DNA of 64,000 nucleotides from Plumapathes pennacea (lineage: Eukaryota > Cnidaria > Anthozoa > Antipatharia > Myriopathidae), in contig OZ038463.1 in the NCBI GenBank assembly GCA_964036295.1, positions 30,677,069 through 30,741,068 of the forward strand, in the 5' to 3' direction. Both the position numbers and the translations under genes were made by a program. Below the pieces are notes generated by a model. It was not told where the DNA came from, made no database searches, and was given only the letters and a program-made list of their open reading frames with translations. This document shows, in pieces, positions 1 to 14,011 of this stretch. Numbering within the stretch: the first letter of the stretch is position 1; every line of letters begins with the position of its first letter.

Positions 1-412
1 AACGTGTTTCGAGGTACCTAACGCGTTTCTCGCTGTTACGCGCGAGGTAATATATCCGTGGGGAACTGGGTACTTTAAAAGGGATTACCTTGGAATAAGA
101 CCTATACGGGAACTTAACTCTCTTACATCTTTTACTCTCTTGTCTGCCATTGTTACTAATATGCGAAAATAGCATTGTAAATAGCGCATTAATTTTTTGG
201 TGTTGTGTTTATACTCCGCAGTTTGACTTTGTTTGTTGTCGTGTAAATGGAGAGGGGGGGGGGGGGGGGGGGGGGGGGTGAAAACCCATCGATTCGACAA
301 CGCTAAAGAGTAGATAGTTTTTGAATGATTCGAATTTATGCTTCCACGTCAGCAGGAAAACCGAATCTGAAGGCGCATATATCTGTGACGTGGATTGAAA
401 TGGTGTCTACTA

Positions 413-764
413 GACCTTTATCACAGTAATGACAGCTTATATAAAGCTTAGCCAAGGACAAAAGTTAGACACACCACTGGAAAGAACATAGAGCATTAAT
501 GCACGAGTAATCAGAGTTATAGACCAAAATGTCGCGAAGCGCCGCTATTTTTCAAAACTATCACTTTTATAGAGTTTTGTTAGTAGACAAGCAAGTGAGT
601 TTTTCCATTCAAAACTTACAATTTTGAAAATAGGGGCGTTTCGCGACATTTTGTTTTATGAGTCTGAAAATTCTTGTATTAACTAATTTTGCTATATGCT
701 CTTTCTAGTGGTGTGTCTTGATGTTTTTCTTTGGCCAAGCTGTCATTACCGTGATGAAGGTATA
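413..764. mobile_element. Foldback/MITE-like palindromic element
   Basis: The two halves are imperfect inverted copies nearly to the centre. The left end reads ATCACAGTAATGACAGCTT and the right end is its near complement (AAGCTGTCATTACCGTGAT). The inner arms share the 18-mer around CAAAATGTCGCGAAGCGCC. No ORF. The target duplication is not clear. Confidence 0.7.
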
Positions 765-1120
765 TTGGGTGCAGTACAAGGATCTCACTACTTTCTGTTA
801 AATTGCAGGTGCAAGATGATTACTATCCTAATGATTTCTTGATCAAACGAGAACTCTAGTTAGTTTGTATTCTAACGAACCACGTTCTCCCCTCCACGCA
901 AAGGTGAAGTGTGCCTAAGACCAGAGCAAGCTTCATAATTTCTTTCAAGGCTTATACGGATTAATTTCTGATCAGATTATAGAGACTCAATTTACGTAGA
1001 AGTTTTGAGTAATTTCTTGACAGCCATTTTCTCTTGCGCGCTGCAGCTGAAATACCAAAGCCAGAAAAGGGTTAAATCACGGGCTCAAAGGCACAGGAAA
1101 AATTGACTATTATAACTTAA

Positions 1121-1277
1121 CCCTTTCCCTCCCAAGCTAAAGAGTCAGCCAACCTTTTAACAAAATGCATTAGTGAGGCAATGGAACTAGCCAGAAGTTG
1201 TCCATATTGTATGGTATATCTCTAGTGAGAAACTGAAGGAGAAAATTAAAGTTGATCAATCTTGGGAGTGAAAGGGC
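1121..1277. mobile_element. MITE, CCCTTTC...family, copy A
   Basis: Terminal inverted repeats CCCTTTCCCTCCCAAG and CTTGGGAGTGAAAGGG, flanked by TAA on both sides (1,118-1,120 and 1,278-1,280). The 3-bp TWA duplication fits PIF/Harbinger-type MITEs. Length 157 bp. Confidence 0.75.
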
Positions 1278-2193
1278 TAAACGTAGAAATTAGTTTCAAA
1301 TGCACAAAGAAATAATTTAAAGGTCTAAGTACCTTGTTCATTTTTATGGTAGAGAAATTAGATTTTAGTTGTAATTTACTTAGAGCTTTATAGAAGAAGT
1401 CCATGTTTTCCTGTGACGGACATAAACAGAAATAATCTCACTGTCGTTCTCAGGATCCTGACAGCAACAACTATACAAACCCAACATTTTGGGGCAAATC
1501 TACATGTGGGATAAATAATTAACTTTAATATAATGTTTCTATAAAATGTATGATTTTGATAAGGTAAAGAAAACCTATAAGATGGAAGCCGATAGGGCCT
1601 TCATGACTGACTTGAACTTTCATGACTGATTTTTATGTTTGATATAGAAGATAAGCAATTTAGCTCAGCTGAGAACAAACTGTAGAGTTTGAGCCATAAC
1701 ATTGTCGGTTTTTACGTGTTAGAAGTTGTATTTGAACGTTCATATTATGTACTATATGTTGTTGACCGTTGTCCTTTTAGCTCCCGCATCCACACTCGTA
1801 TCCCCACCCCTACCCCCACCCAAACCTGCACTTACGTCCATTCCCGCTCTCGCTACCACTCCCTCTCTGATGTATATTTTAACGGGGATAATCCTTGGGG
1901 GTAGGGTAAGGAATGTGTGTCGTGTCGTGGTGTCGTGTCAATGCAAGGATTCCTTCCCTTTATTCGATTTTTTTACTGCCCGAAACAAATACTCATTAGA
2001 ACTCACTGCGCTTGCGTAGCGTATATAACCGGCATTTGCTTTGATCGTTCAAAGTGTCCAGAAATTGCTATATTCGGGGAAAGGTCGGGTGAAGCGAAAG
2101 GTGGAAATGTTCCTGCGGCACCATTGCGAGGACGAACACACAAGTTTAACTGTTTCATTTCATTTTTAATCATTTGTAACAAACGTTAATTAA

Positions 2194-2397
2194 CCCATTT
2201 TACTCCCAAGTTCAAAGTACAGATTCTCCCAACCATTCAAGAAGAAGATGTATGAGAGATGTAGAGAGAATTAATACTTTAAGCAGGTGTCATCTGAGCA
2301 AAGGTATCAAAAACCAGGTCCTACATACTGTATGATAGATCTTTGGTGAAAAACTGATAGAGAAATTGAAGTTGATCACTCTTGGGAGTGAAAGGGT
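2194..2397. mobile_element. MITE, CCCTTTC...family, copy B
   Basis: Same family and orientation as the element at 1,121. Ends are CCCATTTTACTCCCAAG and CTTGGGAGTGAAAGGG, flanked by TAA (2,191-2,193 and 2,398-2,400). Length 204 bp. A lone end of the same family is visible near 48,170-48,188. Confidence 0.75.
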
Positions 2398-5300
2398 TAA
2401 ATACCCTGTCACTCGGAAAAGTTTTTACAATTGCAATACATTGAATCAGTTCTCTGGTGCTTGTTTCATAATTCAAAGCGCGATTACAGAATTCATTGAA
2501 TTTGCCATTGAGATTTCAAAATACCGAACCCAGGTATTTGCAGATACTGCCTACTGATAACGCGTAATGATGTTAAACTGTTTTACAATTAAGAATACGC
2601 GCTGTACTTTATTATATGGCACTGATACTACGCACGCTACGATTGGTTAATTTACCGGTCCATACTTTCCTGTACGGACCGCTAACGCATAATGATGCAC
2701 ACAGCATACAATCAAGAACATCACGCTGCGCCTGATCTAACGTACTGTGCACTTCATGACCGATGTACACAAGACCGATGAAAAGGCCGATGAGGGTTTT
2801 TCCTGGAGATGTAAGACGGAATTAAATGATATTACGCGTTTGTAAAATTGTTACTGTAGGCCAGCCAACCAGTTTGACCATTCCCGTTACTCTCCTATTT
2901 ACGTGCTTCACAATTGAATTGGCTGGAGGGGTTTTATAAGTTCTGGAAAGATTGTGCCCACATCCATAGCACTTCCTTACTCTGGCAGGTGTAAAGCACA
3001 ATTTTATATACACTTGGTGACATACCAGCATTTCAGTTTTGCGACGAGTGAGAATGTCTGCTGCTGACCAATCCTAGGAACCTGTTGTGAAGCTGAATTG
3101 ATAGATAAGAAAAAATTGTAGGGGTTACTTGAGCCTTGCTGTAATATTTGGGGAGCGATCCCTACAGTTGTCCCAGGGTTTAAATAAGGTGATATTTGAG
3201 AAAATCGTGGGTCTCGGAAAGTTTTGATCAGATCTCAGAGTCTCGGGCTCTCGGCTCTCTTTTTGATGAGTGTTAGAGACTCGTTTCATTCCGTCTCGGC
3301 GTCTCAGAGTGGTTAAAGTCTCATTCTCGGATTTTAAACAAGGGCCTCGGGGGTCTCGAATTGCTGCCGGTGACTGTCGCTGTCTCGCCAACGGATGAAG
3401 ATAAATAAAGCAAATGTATCGCAGAAAGAATTCTTATACTCCCAGGAAGGTTTCCTAAAAGTTTCAAGAGTTTTCAATTTTTGGCCAAAATCGGGAAAAA
3501 CCTTGGGCTATACCTTTAGTATTTTGTCGAAATCCGGTCATTTTTCGACCATCTCAGAATCGCATGAAACTTTCAGGAAATGTTTGTGAGACTATGGCGA
3601 CGCCTTTTGAAAAGTTTCTGTAAACTTTAAGCCCGCGCGTCGTGAGAAATTCGAACAAACTATCGACTAATTAAAACATCACACCTTTCAAAGTTTTAAG
3701 CGGTTTTGCAGCTATATCTCGCCAACGAGTGAAGATACATAAAGCAAATGTATCGCAGAAAGTATTCTTATAGTCCCAGGAAAGTTTCCTAAAAGTTTCA
3801 AGAGTTTTCAATTTTTGGCCAAAATCGGGAAAAAACCCTGGGCTATAGCCTTAGTATTTTGTCGAAATCCGGTCATTTCTCGACCATCTCAGAATCGCAT
3901 AAAACTTTCAGGAAATGTTCGTGGGACTATGGCGACGGCTTTTGCATAGTTTCTGTAAACTTTAGCCCGCGCGTAGTGAGAAATTCGAGCAAATCATTGA
4001 CTAATTAAAACATCACCCCTTTCAAAGTTTTAAGCAGTTTTGCAGCTATATCTCGCCAACGGATGAAGATACATAAAGCAAATGTATTGCAGAAAGTATT
4101 CTTATAGTCCTAGGAATGTTTCCTAAAAGTTTCAAGAGTTTTCAATTTTTGGCCAAAATCGGGAAAAAACCCTGGGCTATAGCCTTAGTATTTTGTCGAA
4201 ATCCGGTCATTTTTCGACCATCTCAGAATCGCATGAAACTTTCAGGAAATGTTCGTGGGACTATGCCGACGGCTTTTGCATAGTTTCTGTAAACTTTAAG
4301 CCCGCGCGTCGTGAGAAATTCGAGCAAATCATCGACTAATTAAAACATCACACCTTTCAAAGTTTTAAGCAGTTTTGCTGCTATATCTCGCTAACGGATG
4401 AAGATACATAAAGCAAATGTATTGCAGAAAATATTCTTATAGTCCCAGGAAGGTTTCCTAAAAGTTTCAAGAGTTTTCAATTTTTGGCCAAAATCGGGAA
4501 AAAACCCTGGGCTATAGCCTTAGTATTTTGTCGAAATCCGGTCATTTTTCGACCATCTCAGAATCGCATGAAACTTTCAGGAAATGATTGTGGGACTATG
4601 GAGACGGCTTTTGCATAGTTTCTGTAAACTTTAAGGCCGCGCGTCGTGAGAAATTCAAGCAAATCATCGACTAATTAAGACATCACACCTTTCAAAGTTT
4701 TAAGCAGTTTTGCAGCTATATCTCGCCAAAGGATGAAGATACATAAAGCAAATGTATTGCAGAAAGTATTCTTATAGTCCCAGGAAGGTTTCCTAAAAGA
4801 TTCAAGAGTTTTCAATATTTGGCCAAAATCGGGAAAAAAACCTGGGCTATAGCCTTAGTATTTTGTCGAAATCCGGTCATTTTTCGACCATCTCAGAATC
4901 GTATGAAAATTTCAGGAAATGTTTGTGGGACTATGGCGACGGCTTTTGCATAGTTTCTGTAAACTTTAAGGCCGCGCGTCGTGAGAAATTCGAGCAAATC
5001 ATCGACTAATTAAAACATCACACCTTTCAATGTTTTAAGCAGTTTCCCTGCTATATCTCGCCAACGGATGAAGATACATAAAGCAAATGTATTGCAGAAA
5101 GTATTCTTATAGTCCCAGGAGGGTTTCCTAAAAGTTTCAAGAGTTTTCAATTTTTGGCCAAAATCGGGAAAAAGCCTTAGTATTTTGTCGAAATCCGGTC
5201 ATTTTTCGACCATCTCAGAATCGCATGAAACTTTCAGGAAATGATTGTGGGACTATGGAGACGGCTTTTGCATAGTTTCTGTAAACTTTAAGGCCGCGCG

Positions 5301-8300
5301 TCCTGAGAAATTCGAGCAAATCATCGACTAATTAAAACATCACCCCTTTCAAAGTTTTAAGCAGTTTTGCTGCTATATCTCGCCAACGGATGAAGATACA
5401 TAAAGCAAATGTATTGCGGAAAGTATTATTATAGTCCAAGGAATGTTTTCTACAAGTTTCAAGAGTTTTCAATTTTTGGCCAAAATCGGGAAAAAACCCT
5501 GGGCTATCGCCTTAGTATTTTGTCGAAATCCGGTCATTTTTCGACCATCTCATAATCGCATAAAACTTTCAGGAAATGTTCGTGGGACTATGGCGACGGC
5601 TTTTGCATAGTTTCTGTAAACTTTAGCCCGCGCGTAGTGAGAGATTCGAGCAAATCATCGACTAATTAAAACATCACACCTTTCAAAGTTTTAAGCGGTT
5701 TTGCAGCTATATCTCGCCAACGAATGAAGATACATAAAGGAAATGTATTGCAGAAAGTAATCTTTTAGTCCCAGGAGGGTTTCCTAAAAGTTTCAAGAGT
5801 TTTCAATTTTTGGCCAAAATCGGGAAAAAACCCTGGGCTATAGCCTTAGTATTTTATCGAAATCCGGTCATTTTTCGACCATCTCAGAATCGCATGAAAC
5901 TTTCAGGAAATGTTCGTGGGACTATGGCGACGGCTTTTGCATAGTTTCTGTAAACTTTAAGCCCGCGCGTCGTGAGAAATTCGAGCAAATCATCGACTAA
6001 TTAAAACATCACACCTTTCAAAGTTTTAAGCAGTTTTGCAGCTATATCTCGCCAACGGATGAAGATACACAAAGCAAATGTATTGCAGAGAGTATTCTTA
6101 TAGTCCCAGGAGGGTTTCCTAAAAGTTTCAAGAGTTTTCAATTTTTGGCCAAAATCGGGAAAAAACCCTGGGCTATAGCCTTAGTATTTTGTCGAAATCC
6201 GGTCATTTTTCGACCATCTCAGAATCGCATGAAACTTTCAGGAAATGTTCGTGGGACTATGCCGACGGCTTTTGCATAGTTTCTGTAAACTTTAAGCCCG
6301 CGCGTCGTGAGAAATTCGAGCAAATCATCGACTAATTAAAACATCACACCTTTCAAAGTTTTAAGCAGTTTTGCTGCTATATCTCGCTAACGGATGAAGA
6401 TACATAAAGCAAATGTATTGCAGAAAATATTCTTATAGTCCCAGGAAGGTTTCCTAAAAGTTTCAAGAGTTTTCAATTTTTGGCCAAAATCGGGAAAAAA
6501 CCCTGGGCTATAGCCTTAGTATTTTGTCGAAATCCGGTCATTTTTCGACCATCTCAGAATCGCATGAAACTTTCAGGAAATGATTGTGGGACTATGGAGA
6601 CGGCTTTTGCATAGTTTCTGTAAACTTTAAGCCCGCGCGTCGTGAGAAATTCGAGCAAATCATCGACTAATTAAAACATCACACCTTTCAAAGTTTTAAG
6701 CAGTTTTGCAGCTATATCTCGCCAAAGGATGAAGATACATAAAGCAAATGTATTGCAGAAAGTATTCTTATAGTCCCAGGAAGGTTTCCTAAAAGATTCA
6801 AGAGTTTTCAATATTTGGCCAAAATCGGGAAAAAAACCTGGGCTATAGCCTTAGTATTTTGTCGAAATCCGGTCATTTTTCGACCATCTCAGAATCGCAT
6901 GAAAATTTCAGGAAATGTTTGTGGGACTATGGCGACGGCTTTTGCATAGTTTCTGTAAACTTTAAGGCCGCGCGTCGTGAGAAATTCGAGCAAATCATCG
7001 ACTAATTAAAACATCACACCTTTCAATGTTTTAAGCAGTTTCCCTGCTATATCTCGCCAACGGATGAAGATACATAAAGCAAATGTATTGCAGAAAGTAT
7101 TCTTATAGTCCCAGGAGGGTTTCCTAAAAGTTTCAAGAGTTTTCAATTTTTGGCCAAAATCGGGAAAAAGCCTTAGTATTTTGTCGAAATCCGGTCATTT
7201 TTCGACTATCTCAGAATCGCATGAAACTTTCAGGAAATGATTGTGGGACTATGGAGACGGCTTTTGCATAGTTTTTGTAAACTTTAAGGCCGCGCGTCGT
7301 GAGAAATTCGAGCAAATCATCGACTAATTAAAACATCACACCTTTCAAAGTTTTAAGCAGTTTTGCTGCTATATCTCGCCAACGGATGAAGATACATAAA
7401 GCAAATGTATTGCGGACAGTATTATTATAGTCCAAGGAATGTTTCCTACAAGTTTCAAGAGTTTTCAATTTTTGGCCAAAATCGGGAAAAAACCCTGGGC
7501 TATCGCCTTAGTATTTTGTCGAAATCCGGTCATTTTTCGACCATCTCATAATCGCATAAAACTTTCAGGAAATGTTCGTGGGACTATGGCGACGGCTTTT
7601 GCATAGTTTCTGTAAACTTTAGCCCGCGCGTAGTGAGAGATTCGAGCAAATCATCGACTAATTAAAACATCACACCTTTCAAAGTTTTAAGCGGTTTTGC
7701 AGCTATATCTCGCCAACGAATGAAGATACATAAAGCAAATGTATTGCAGAAAGTAATCTTTTAGTCCCAGGAGGGTTTCCTAAAAGATTCAAGAGTTTTC
7801 AATTTTTGGCCAAAATCGGGAAAAAACCCTGGGCTATAGCCTTAGTATTTTGTCGAAATCCGGTCATTTTTCGACCATCTCAGAATCGCATGAAACTTTC
7901 AGGAAATGTTCGTGGAACTATGGCGACGGCTTTTGCATAGTTTCTGTAAACTTTAAGCCCGCGCGTCGTGAGAAATTTGAGCAAATCATCGACTAATTAA
8001 AACATCACACTTTTCAAAGTTTTAAGCAGTTTTGCAGCTATATCTCGCCAAAGGATGAAGATACATAAAGCAAATGTATTGCAGAAAGTATTCTTATAGT
8101 CCCAGGAAGGTTTCCTAAAAGATTCAAGAGTTTTCAATATTTGGCCAAAATCGGGAAAAAAACCTGGGCTATAGCCTTAGTATTTTGTCGAAATCCGGTC
8201 ATTTTTCGACCATCTCAGAATCGCATGAAAATTTCAGGAAATGTTTGTGGGACTATGGCGACGGCTTTTGCATAGTTTCTGTAAACTTTAAGCCCGCGCG

Positions 8301-11277
8301 TCGTGAGAAATTCGAGCAAATCATCGACTAATTAAAACATCACACCTTTCAATGTTTTAAGCAGTTTCCCTGCTATATCTCGCCAACGGATGAAGATACA
8401 TAAAGCAAATGTATTGCAGAAAGTATTCTTATAGTCCCAGGAGGGTTTCCTAAAAGTTTCAAGAGTTTTCAATTTTTGGCCAAAATCGGGAAAAAGCCTT
8501 AGTATTTTGTCGAAATCCGGTCATTTTTCGACTATCTCAGAATCGCATGAAACTTTCAGGAAATGATTGTGGGACTATGGAGACGGCTTTTGCATAGTTT
8601 CTGTATACTTTAAGGCCGCGCGTCGTGAGAAATTTGAGCAAATCATCGACTAATTAAAACATCACCCCTTTCAAAGTTTTAAGCAGTTTTGCTGCTATAT
8701 CTCGCCAACGGATGAAGATACATAAAGCAAATGTATTGCGGAAAGTATTATTATAGTCCAAGAAATGTTTCCTACAAGTTTCAAGAGTTTTCAATTTTTG
8801 GCCAAAATCGGTAAAAACCCTGGGCTATTGCCTTAGTATTTTGTCGAAATCCGGTCATTTTTCGACCATCTCATAATCGCATAAAACTTTCAGGAAATGT
8901 TCGTGGGACTATGGCGACGGCTTTTGCATAGTTTCTGTAAACTTTAGCCCGCGCGTAGTGAGAGATTCGAGCAAATCATCGACTAATTAAAACATCACAC
9001 CTTTCAAAGTTTTAAGCGGTTTTGCAGCTATATCTCGCCAACGAATGAAGATACATAAAGCAAATGTATTGCAGAAAGTAATCTTTTAGTCCCAGGAGGG
9101 TTTCCTAAAAGATTCAAGAGTTTTCAATTTTTGGCCAAAATCGGGAAAAAACCCTGGGCTATAGCCTTAGTATTTTGTCGAAATCCGGTCATTTTTCGAC
9201 CATCTCAGAATCGCATGAAACTTTCAGGAAATGTTCGTGGAACTATGGCGACGGCTTTTGCATAGTTTCTGTAAACTTTAAGCCCGCGCGTCGTGAGAAA
9301 TTTGAGCAAATCATCGACTAATTAAAACATCACACTTTTCAAAGTTTTAAGCAGTTTTGCAGCTATATCTCGCCAACGGATGAAGATACATAAAGCAAAT
9401 GTATTGCAGAGAGTATTCTTATAGTCCCAGGAGGGTTTCCTAAAAGTTTCAAGAGTTTTCAATTTTTGGCCAAAATCGGGAAAAAACCCTGGGCTATAGC
9501 CTTAGTATTTTGTCGAAATCCGGTCATTTTTCGACCATCTCAGAATCGCATGAAACTTTCAGGAAATGATTGTGGGACTATGGAGACGGCTTTTGCATAG
9601 TTTCTGTAAACTTTAAGCCCGCGCGTCGTGAGAAATTCAAGCAAATCATCGACTAATTAAAACATCACACCTTTCAAAGTTTTAAGCAGTTTTGCAGCTA
9701 TATCTCGCCAAAGGATGAAGATACATAAAGCAAATTATTGCAGAAAGTATTCTTATAGTCCCAGGAAGGTTTCCTAAAAGATTCAAGAGTTTTCAATATT
9801 TGGCCAAAACCGGGAAAAAAAGCTGGGCTATAGCCTTAGTATTTTGTCGAAATCCGGTCATTTTTCGACCATCTCAGAATCGCATGAAAATTTCAGGAAA
9901 TGTTTGTGGGACTATGGCGACGGCTTTTGCATAGTTTCTGTAAACTTTAAGGCCGCGCGTCGTGAGAAATTCGAGCAAATCATCGACTAATTAAAACATC
10001 ACACCTTTCAAAGTTTTAAGCAGTTTTGCAGCTATATCTCGCCAACGGATGAAGATACATAAAGCAAATGTATTGCAGAAAGTATTCTTATAGTCCCAGG
10101 AGGGTTTCCTAAAAGTTTCAAGAGTTTTCAATTTTTGGCCAAAATCGGGAAAAAGCCTTAGTATTTTGTCTAAATCCGGTCATTTTTCGACCATCTCAGA
10201 ATCGCAAGAAACTTTCAGGAAATGATTGTGGGACTATGGAGACGGCTTTTGCATAGTTTCTGTAAACTTTAAGGCCGCGCGTCGTGAGAAATTCGAGCAA
10301 ATCGTCGACTAATTAAAACATCACACCTTTCAAAGTTTTAAGCGGTTCTGCAGCTATATCTCGCCAACGAATGAAGATACATAAAGCAAATGTATTGCAG
10401 AAAGTATTCTTATAGTCCCAGGAGGGTTTCCTAAAAGTTTCAAGAGTTTTCAATTTCTGACCAAAATCGGGAAAAAACCCTGGGCTATAGCCTTAGTATT
10501 TTATCGAAATCCGGTCATTTTTCGACCATCTCAGAATCGCATGAAACTTCCAGGAAATATTCGTGGGACTATGGAGACGGCTTTTGCATAGTTTCTGTAA
10601 ACTTTAAGGCCGCGCGTCGTGAGAAATTCGAGCAAATCATCGACTAATTAAAACATCACACCTTTCAAAGTTTTAAGCAGTTTTGCTGCGATATCTCGCC
10701 AACGGATGAAGATACATAAAGCAAATGTATTGCAGAAAGAATTCTTATTGTCCCAGGAAGGTTTCCTAAAAGTTTCAAGAGTTTTCAATTTTTGGCCAAA
10801 ATCGGGAAAAAACCCTGGGCTATAACCCTAGTATTTTGTCGAAATCCGGTCATTTTTCGACCATCTCAGAATCGCATGAAACTTTCAGGAAATGTTCGTG
10901 GGACTATGGAGACGGCTTTTGTATAGTTTTTGTAAACTTTAAGGCCGCGCGTCGTGAGAAATTCGAGCAAATCATCGACTAATTAAAACATCACACCTTT
11001 CAAAGTTTTAAGCAGTTTTGCTGCTATATCTCGCCAACGGATGAAGATACATAAAGCAAATGTATTGCGGAAAGTATTCTTATAGTCCAAGGAATGTTTC
11101 CTAAAAGTTTCAAGAGTTTTCAATTTTTGGTCAAAATCGGGAAAAAACCCTGGGCTATAGCCTTAGTATTTTGTCGAAATCCGGTCATTTTTCGACCATG
11201 TCAGAATCGCATAAAACTTCCAGGAAATGTTCGTGGGACTATGGCGACGGCTTTTGCATAGTTTCTGTAAACTTTAA

Positions 11278-11499
11278 AGGTGGTGTTACACTGGTCGATT
11301 TGGAACGACGATTTGCAATGACACAATGTTGCGCTAAAAATCGTACCCCATTGTGAACAATTTTTCCCGATGTTTGCAGTGCTGCAACGCGTTGCAAGTT
11401 TTTGAAAGCGATTCAAAAACTTGCAACACCGCTGCGTGAATTTGAAGCGAATTGACGTTGCAAATCGTCGTTTCAAATCGACCAGTGTAACACCACCTT
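11278..11499. mobile_element. 222-bp MITE inside the satellite, copy 1
   Basis: It interrupts a satellite unit between CTTTAA and GCCCGCGCG. Terminal inverted repeats of about 40 bp start AGGTGGTGTTACACTGGTCG and end CGACCAGTGTAACACCACCT. The flanks TAA and TCA suggest a decayed 3-bp TWA duplication. No coding capacity. Confidence 0.85.
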
Positions 11500-12844
11500 T
11501 CAGCCCGCGCGTCGTGAGAAATTCGAGCAAATCATCGACTAATTAAAACATCACACCTTTCAAAGTTTTAAGCAGTTTTCCTGCTATATCTCGCCAACGG
11601 ATGAAGATACATAAAGCAAATGTACTGCAGAAAGTATTCTTATAGTCCCAGGAATGTTTCCTAAAAGTTTCAAGAGTTTTCAATTTTTGGCCAAAATCGG
11701 GAAAAAACCCTGGGCTATAGCCTTAGTATTTTGTCGAAATCCGGTCATTTTTCGACCATCTCAGAATCGCATGAAACTTTCAGGAAATGTTCGTGGGACT
11801 ATGGCGACGGCTTTTGCGTAGTTTCTGTAAACTTTAAGGCCGCGCGTCGTGAGAAATTCGAGCAAATCATCCACTAATTAAAACATCACACCTTTCAAAG
11901 TTTTAAGCAGTTTTGCTGCGATATCTCGCCAACGGATGAAGATACATAAAGCAAATGTATTGCAGAAAGTATTCTTATAGTCCTAGGAATGTTTCCTAAA
12001 AGTTTCAAGAGTTTTCAATATTTGGCCAAAATCGGGAAAAAACCCTGGGCCTTAGGGCCTTAGTATTTTATCGAAATCGGGTCATTTTTCGACCATGTCA
12101 GAATCGCATAAAACTTCCAGGAAATGTTCGTGGGACTATGGCGACGGCTTCTGCATAGTTTCTGTAAACTTTAAGCCCGCGCGTCGTGAGAAATTCGAGC
12201 AAATCATCGACTAATTAAAACATCACACCTTTCAAAGTTTTAAGCAGTTTTGCTGCGATATCTCGCCAACGGATGAAGATACATAAAGCAAATGTATTGC
12301 AGAAAGAATTCTTATTGTCCCAGGAATGTTTCCTAAAAGTTTCAAGAGTTTTCAATTTTTGGCCAAAATCGGGAAAAAACCCTGGGCTATAGCCTTAGTA
12401 TTTTGTCGAAATCCGGTCATTTTTCGACCATCTCAGAATCGCATGAAACTTTCAGGAAATGTTTGTGGGACTATGGAGACGGCTTTTGTATAGTTTTTGT
12501 AAACTTTAAGGCCGCGCGTCGTGAGAAATTCGAGCAAATCATCGACTAATTAAAACATCACACCTTTCAAAGTTTTAAGCAGTTTTGCTGCTATATCTCG
12601 CCAACGGATGAAGATACATAAAGCAAATGTATTGCGGAAAGTATTCTTATAGTCCAAGGAATGTTTCCTAAAAGTTTCAAGAGTTTTCAATTTTTGGTCA
12701 AAATCGGGAAAAAACCCTGGGCTATAGCCTTAGTATTTTGTCGAAATCCGGTCATTTTTCGACCATGTCAGAATCGCATAAAACTTCCAGGAAATGTTCG
12801 TGGGACTATGGCGACGGCTTTTGCATAGTTTCTGTAAACTTTAA

Positions 12845-13066
12845 AGGTGGTGTTACACTGGTCGATTTGGAACGACGATTTGCAATGACACAATGTTGCG
12901 CTAAAAATCGTACCCCATTGTGAACAATTTTTCCCGATGTTTGCAGTGCTGCAACGCGTTGCAAGTTTTTGAAAGCGATTCAAAAACTTGCAACACCGCT
13001 GCGTGAATTTGAAGCGAATTGACGTTGCAAATCGTCGTTTCAAATCGACCAGTGTAACACCACCTT
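12845..13066. mobile_element. 222-bp MITE inside the satellite, copy 2
   Basis: It appears identical to the copy 1,567 bp to the left and sits at the same place in the satellite unit. It arose by tandem duplication of the satellite block, not by a second insertion. Confidence 0.85.
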
Positions 13067-13945
13067 TCAGCCCGCGCGTCGTGAGAAATTCGAGCAAATC
13101 ATCGACTAATTAAAACATCACACCTTTCAAAGTTTTAAGCAGTTTTCCTGCTATATCTCGCCAACGGATGAAGATACATAAAGCAAATGTACTGCAGAAA
13201 GTATTCTTATAGTCCCAGGAATGTTTCCTAAAAGTTTCAAGAGTTTTCAATTTTTGGCCAAAATCGGGAAAAAACCCTGGGCTATAGCCTTAGTATTTTG
13301 TCGAAATCCGGTCATTTTTCGACTATCTCAGAATCGCATAAAACTTCCAGGAAATGTTCGTGGGACTATGGCGACGGCTTTTGCGTAGTTTCTGTAAACT
13401 TTAAGGCCGCGCGTCGTGAGAAATTCGAGCAAATCATCGACTAATTAAAACATCACACCTTTCAAAGTTTTAAGCGGTTCTGCAGCTATATCTCTCCAAC
13501 GGATGACGATACATCAAGGAAATGTATTGTAGAAAGTATTCTTATAGTCCAAGGAGGGTTTCCTAAAAGTTTCAAGAGTTTTCAATACTTGGCCAAAATC
13601 GGGAAAAAACCCTGGGCTATAGCCTTAGTATTTTGTCGAAATCCGGTCATTTTTCGACCATGTCAGAATCGCATAAAACTTCCAGGAAATGTTCGTGGGA
13701 CTATGGCGACGGCTTTTGCATAGTTTTTGTAAACTTTAAGCCCGCGCGTCGTGAGAAATTCGAGAAAATCATCGACTAATTAAAACATTACACCTTTCAA
13801 AATTTTAAGCGGTTCTGCAGCTATATCTCGCCTACGGATGAAGATACATAAAGCAAATGTATTGTAGAAAGTATTCTTATAGTCCAAGGAAGGTTTCCTA
13901 AAAGTTTCAAGAGTTTTCAATTTTTGGCCAAAATTTTTATGTATA

Positions 13946-14011
13946 ATTTGTGATATTTTACTCAGCGGGTCGTGAGGGGGTTGTGATATTTTACTCAGCG
14001 GGTCGTGAGGA
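13946..14011 (+). repeat. Short tandem duplication at the array edge
   Basis: A ~33-bp segment beginning TTGTGATATTTTACTCAGCG occurs twice in a row. It marks the point where the homogeneous array ends. Confidence 0.7.

Larger units (their letters stand above)
1..3340. other. Intergenic DNA left of the satellite
   Basis: No coding region is supported; the short open frames are chance. It holds a poly-G run (about 256-278), a foldback element and two copies of one MITE family (listed separately), and an imperfect direct repeat (about 2,558-2,605 and 2,691-2,735). Confidence 0.6.
3345..13935 (+). repeat. Satellite array, about 30 units of ~335 bp
   Basis: Each unit carries the same landmarks in order: CTATATCTCGCCAACGGATG, a TTTCCTAAAAGTTTCAAGAG stretch, AATTTTTGGCCAAAATCGGG, TCGAAATCCGGTCATTTTTC, CCCGCGCGTCGTGAGAAATT. 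Units are about 331-336 bp. A short form (~320 bp) lacking part of the CCCTGGGCTATAG stretch occurs near 5,170, 7,165, 8,490 and 10,150. Higher-order copying is visible (see findings). Open frames in it are chance. Confidence 0.95.

Noticed and set aside
3395..13097. Small ORFs in the satellite, e.g. 11,171-11,356 and 12,738-12,923
   Set aside because: They repeat with the satellite/MITE unit and have no protein-like features.
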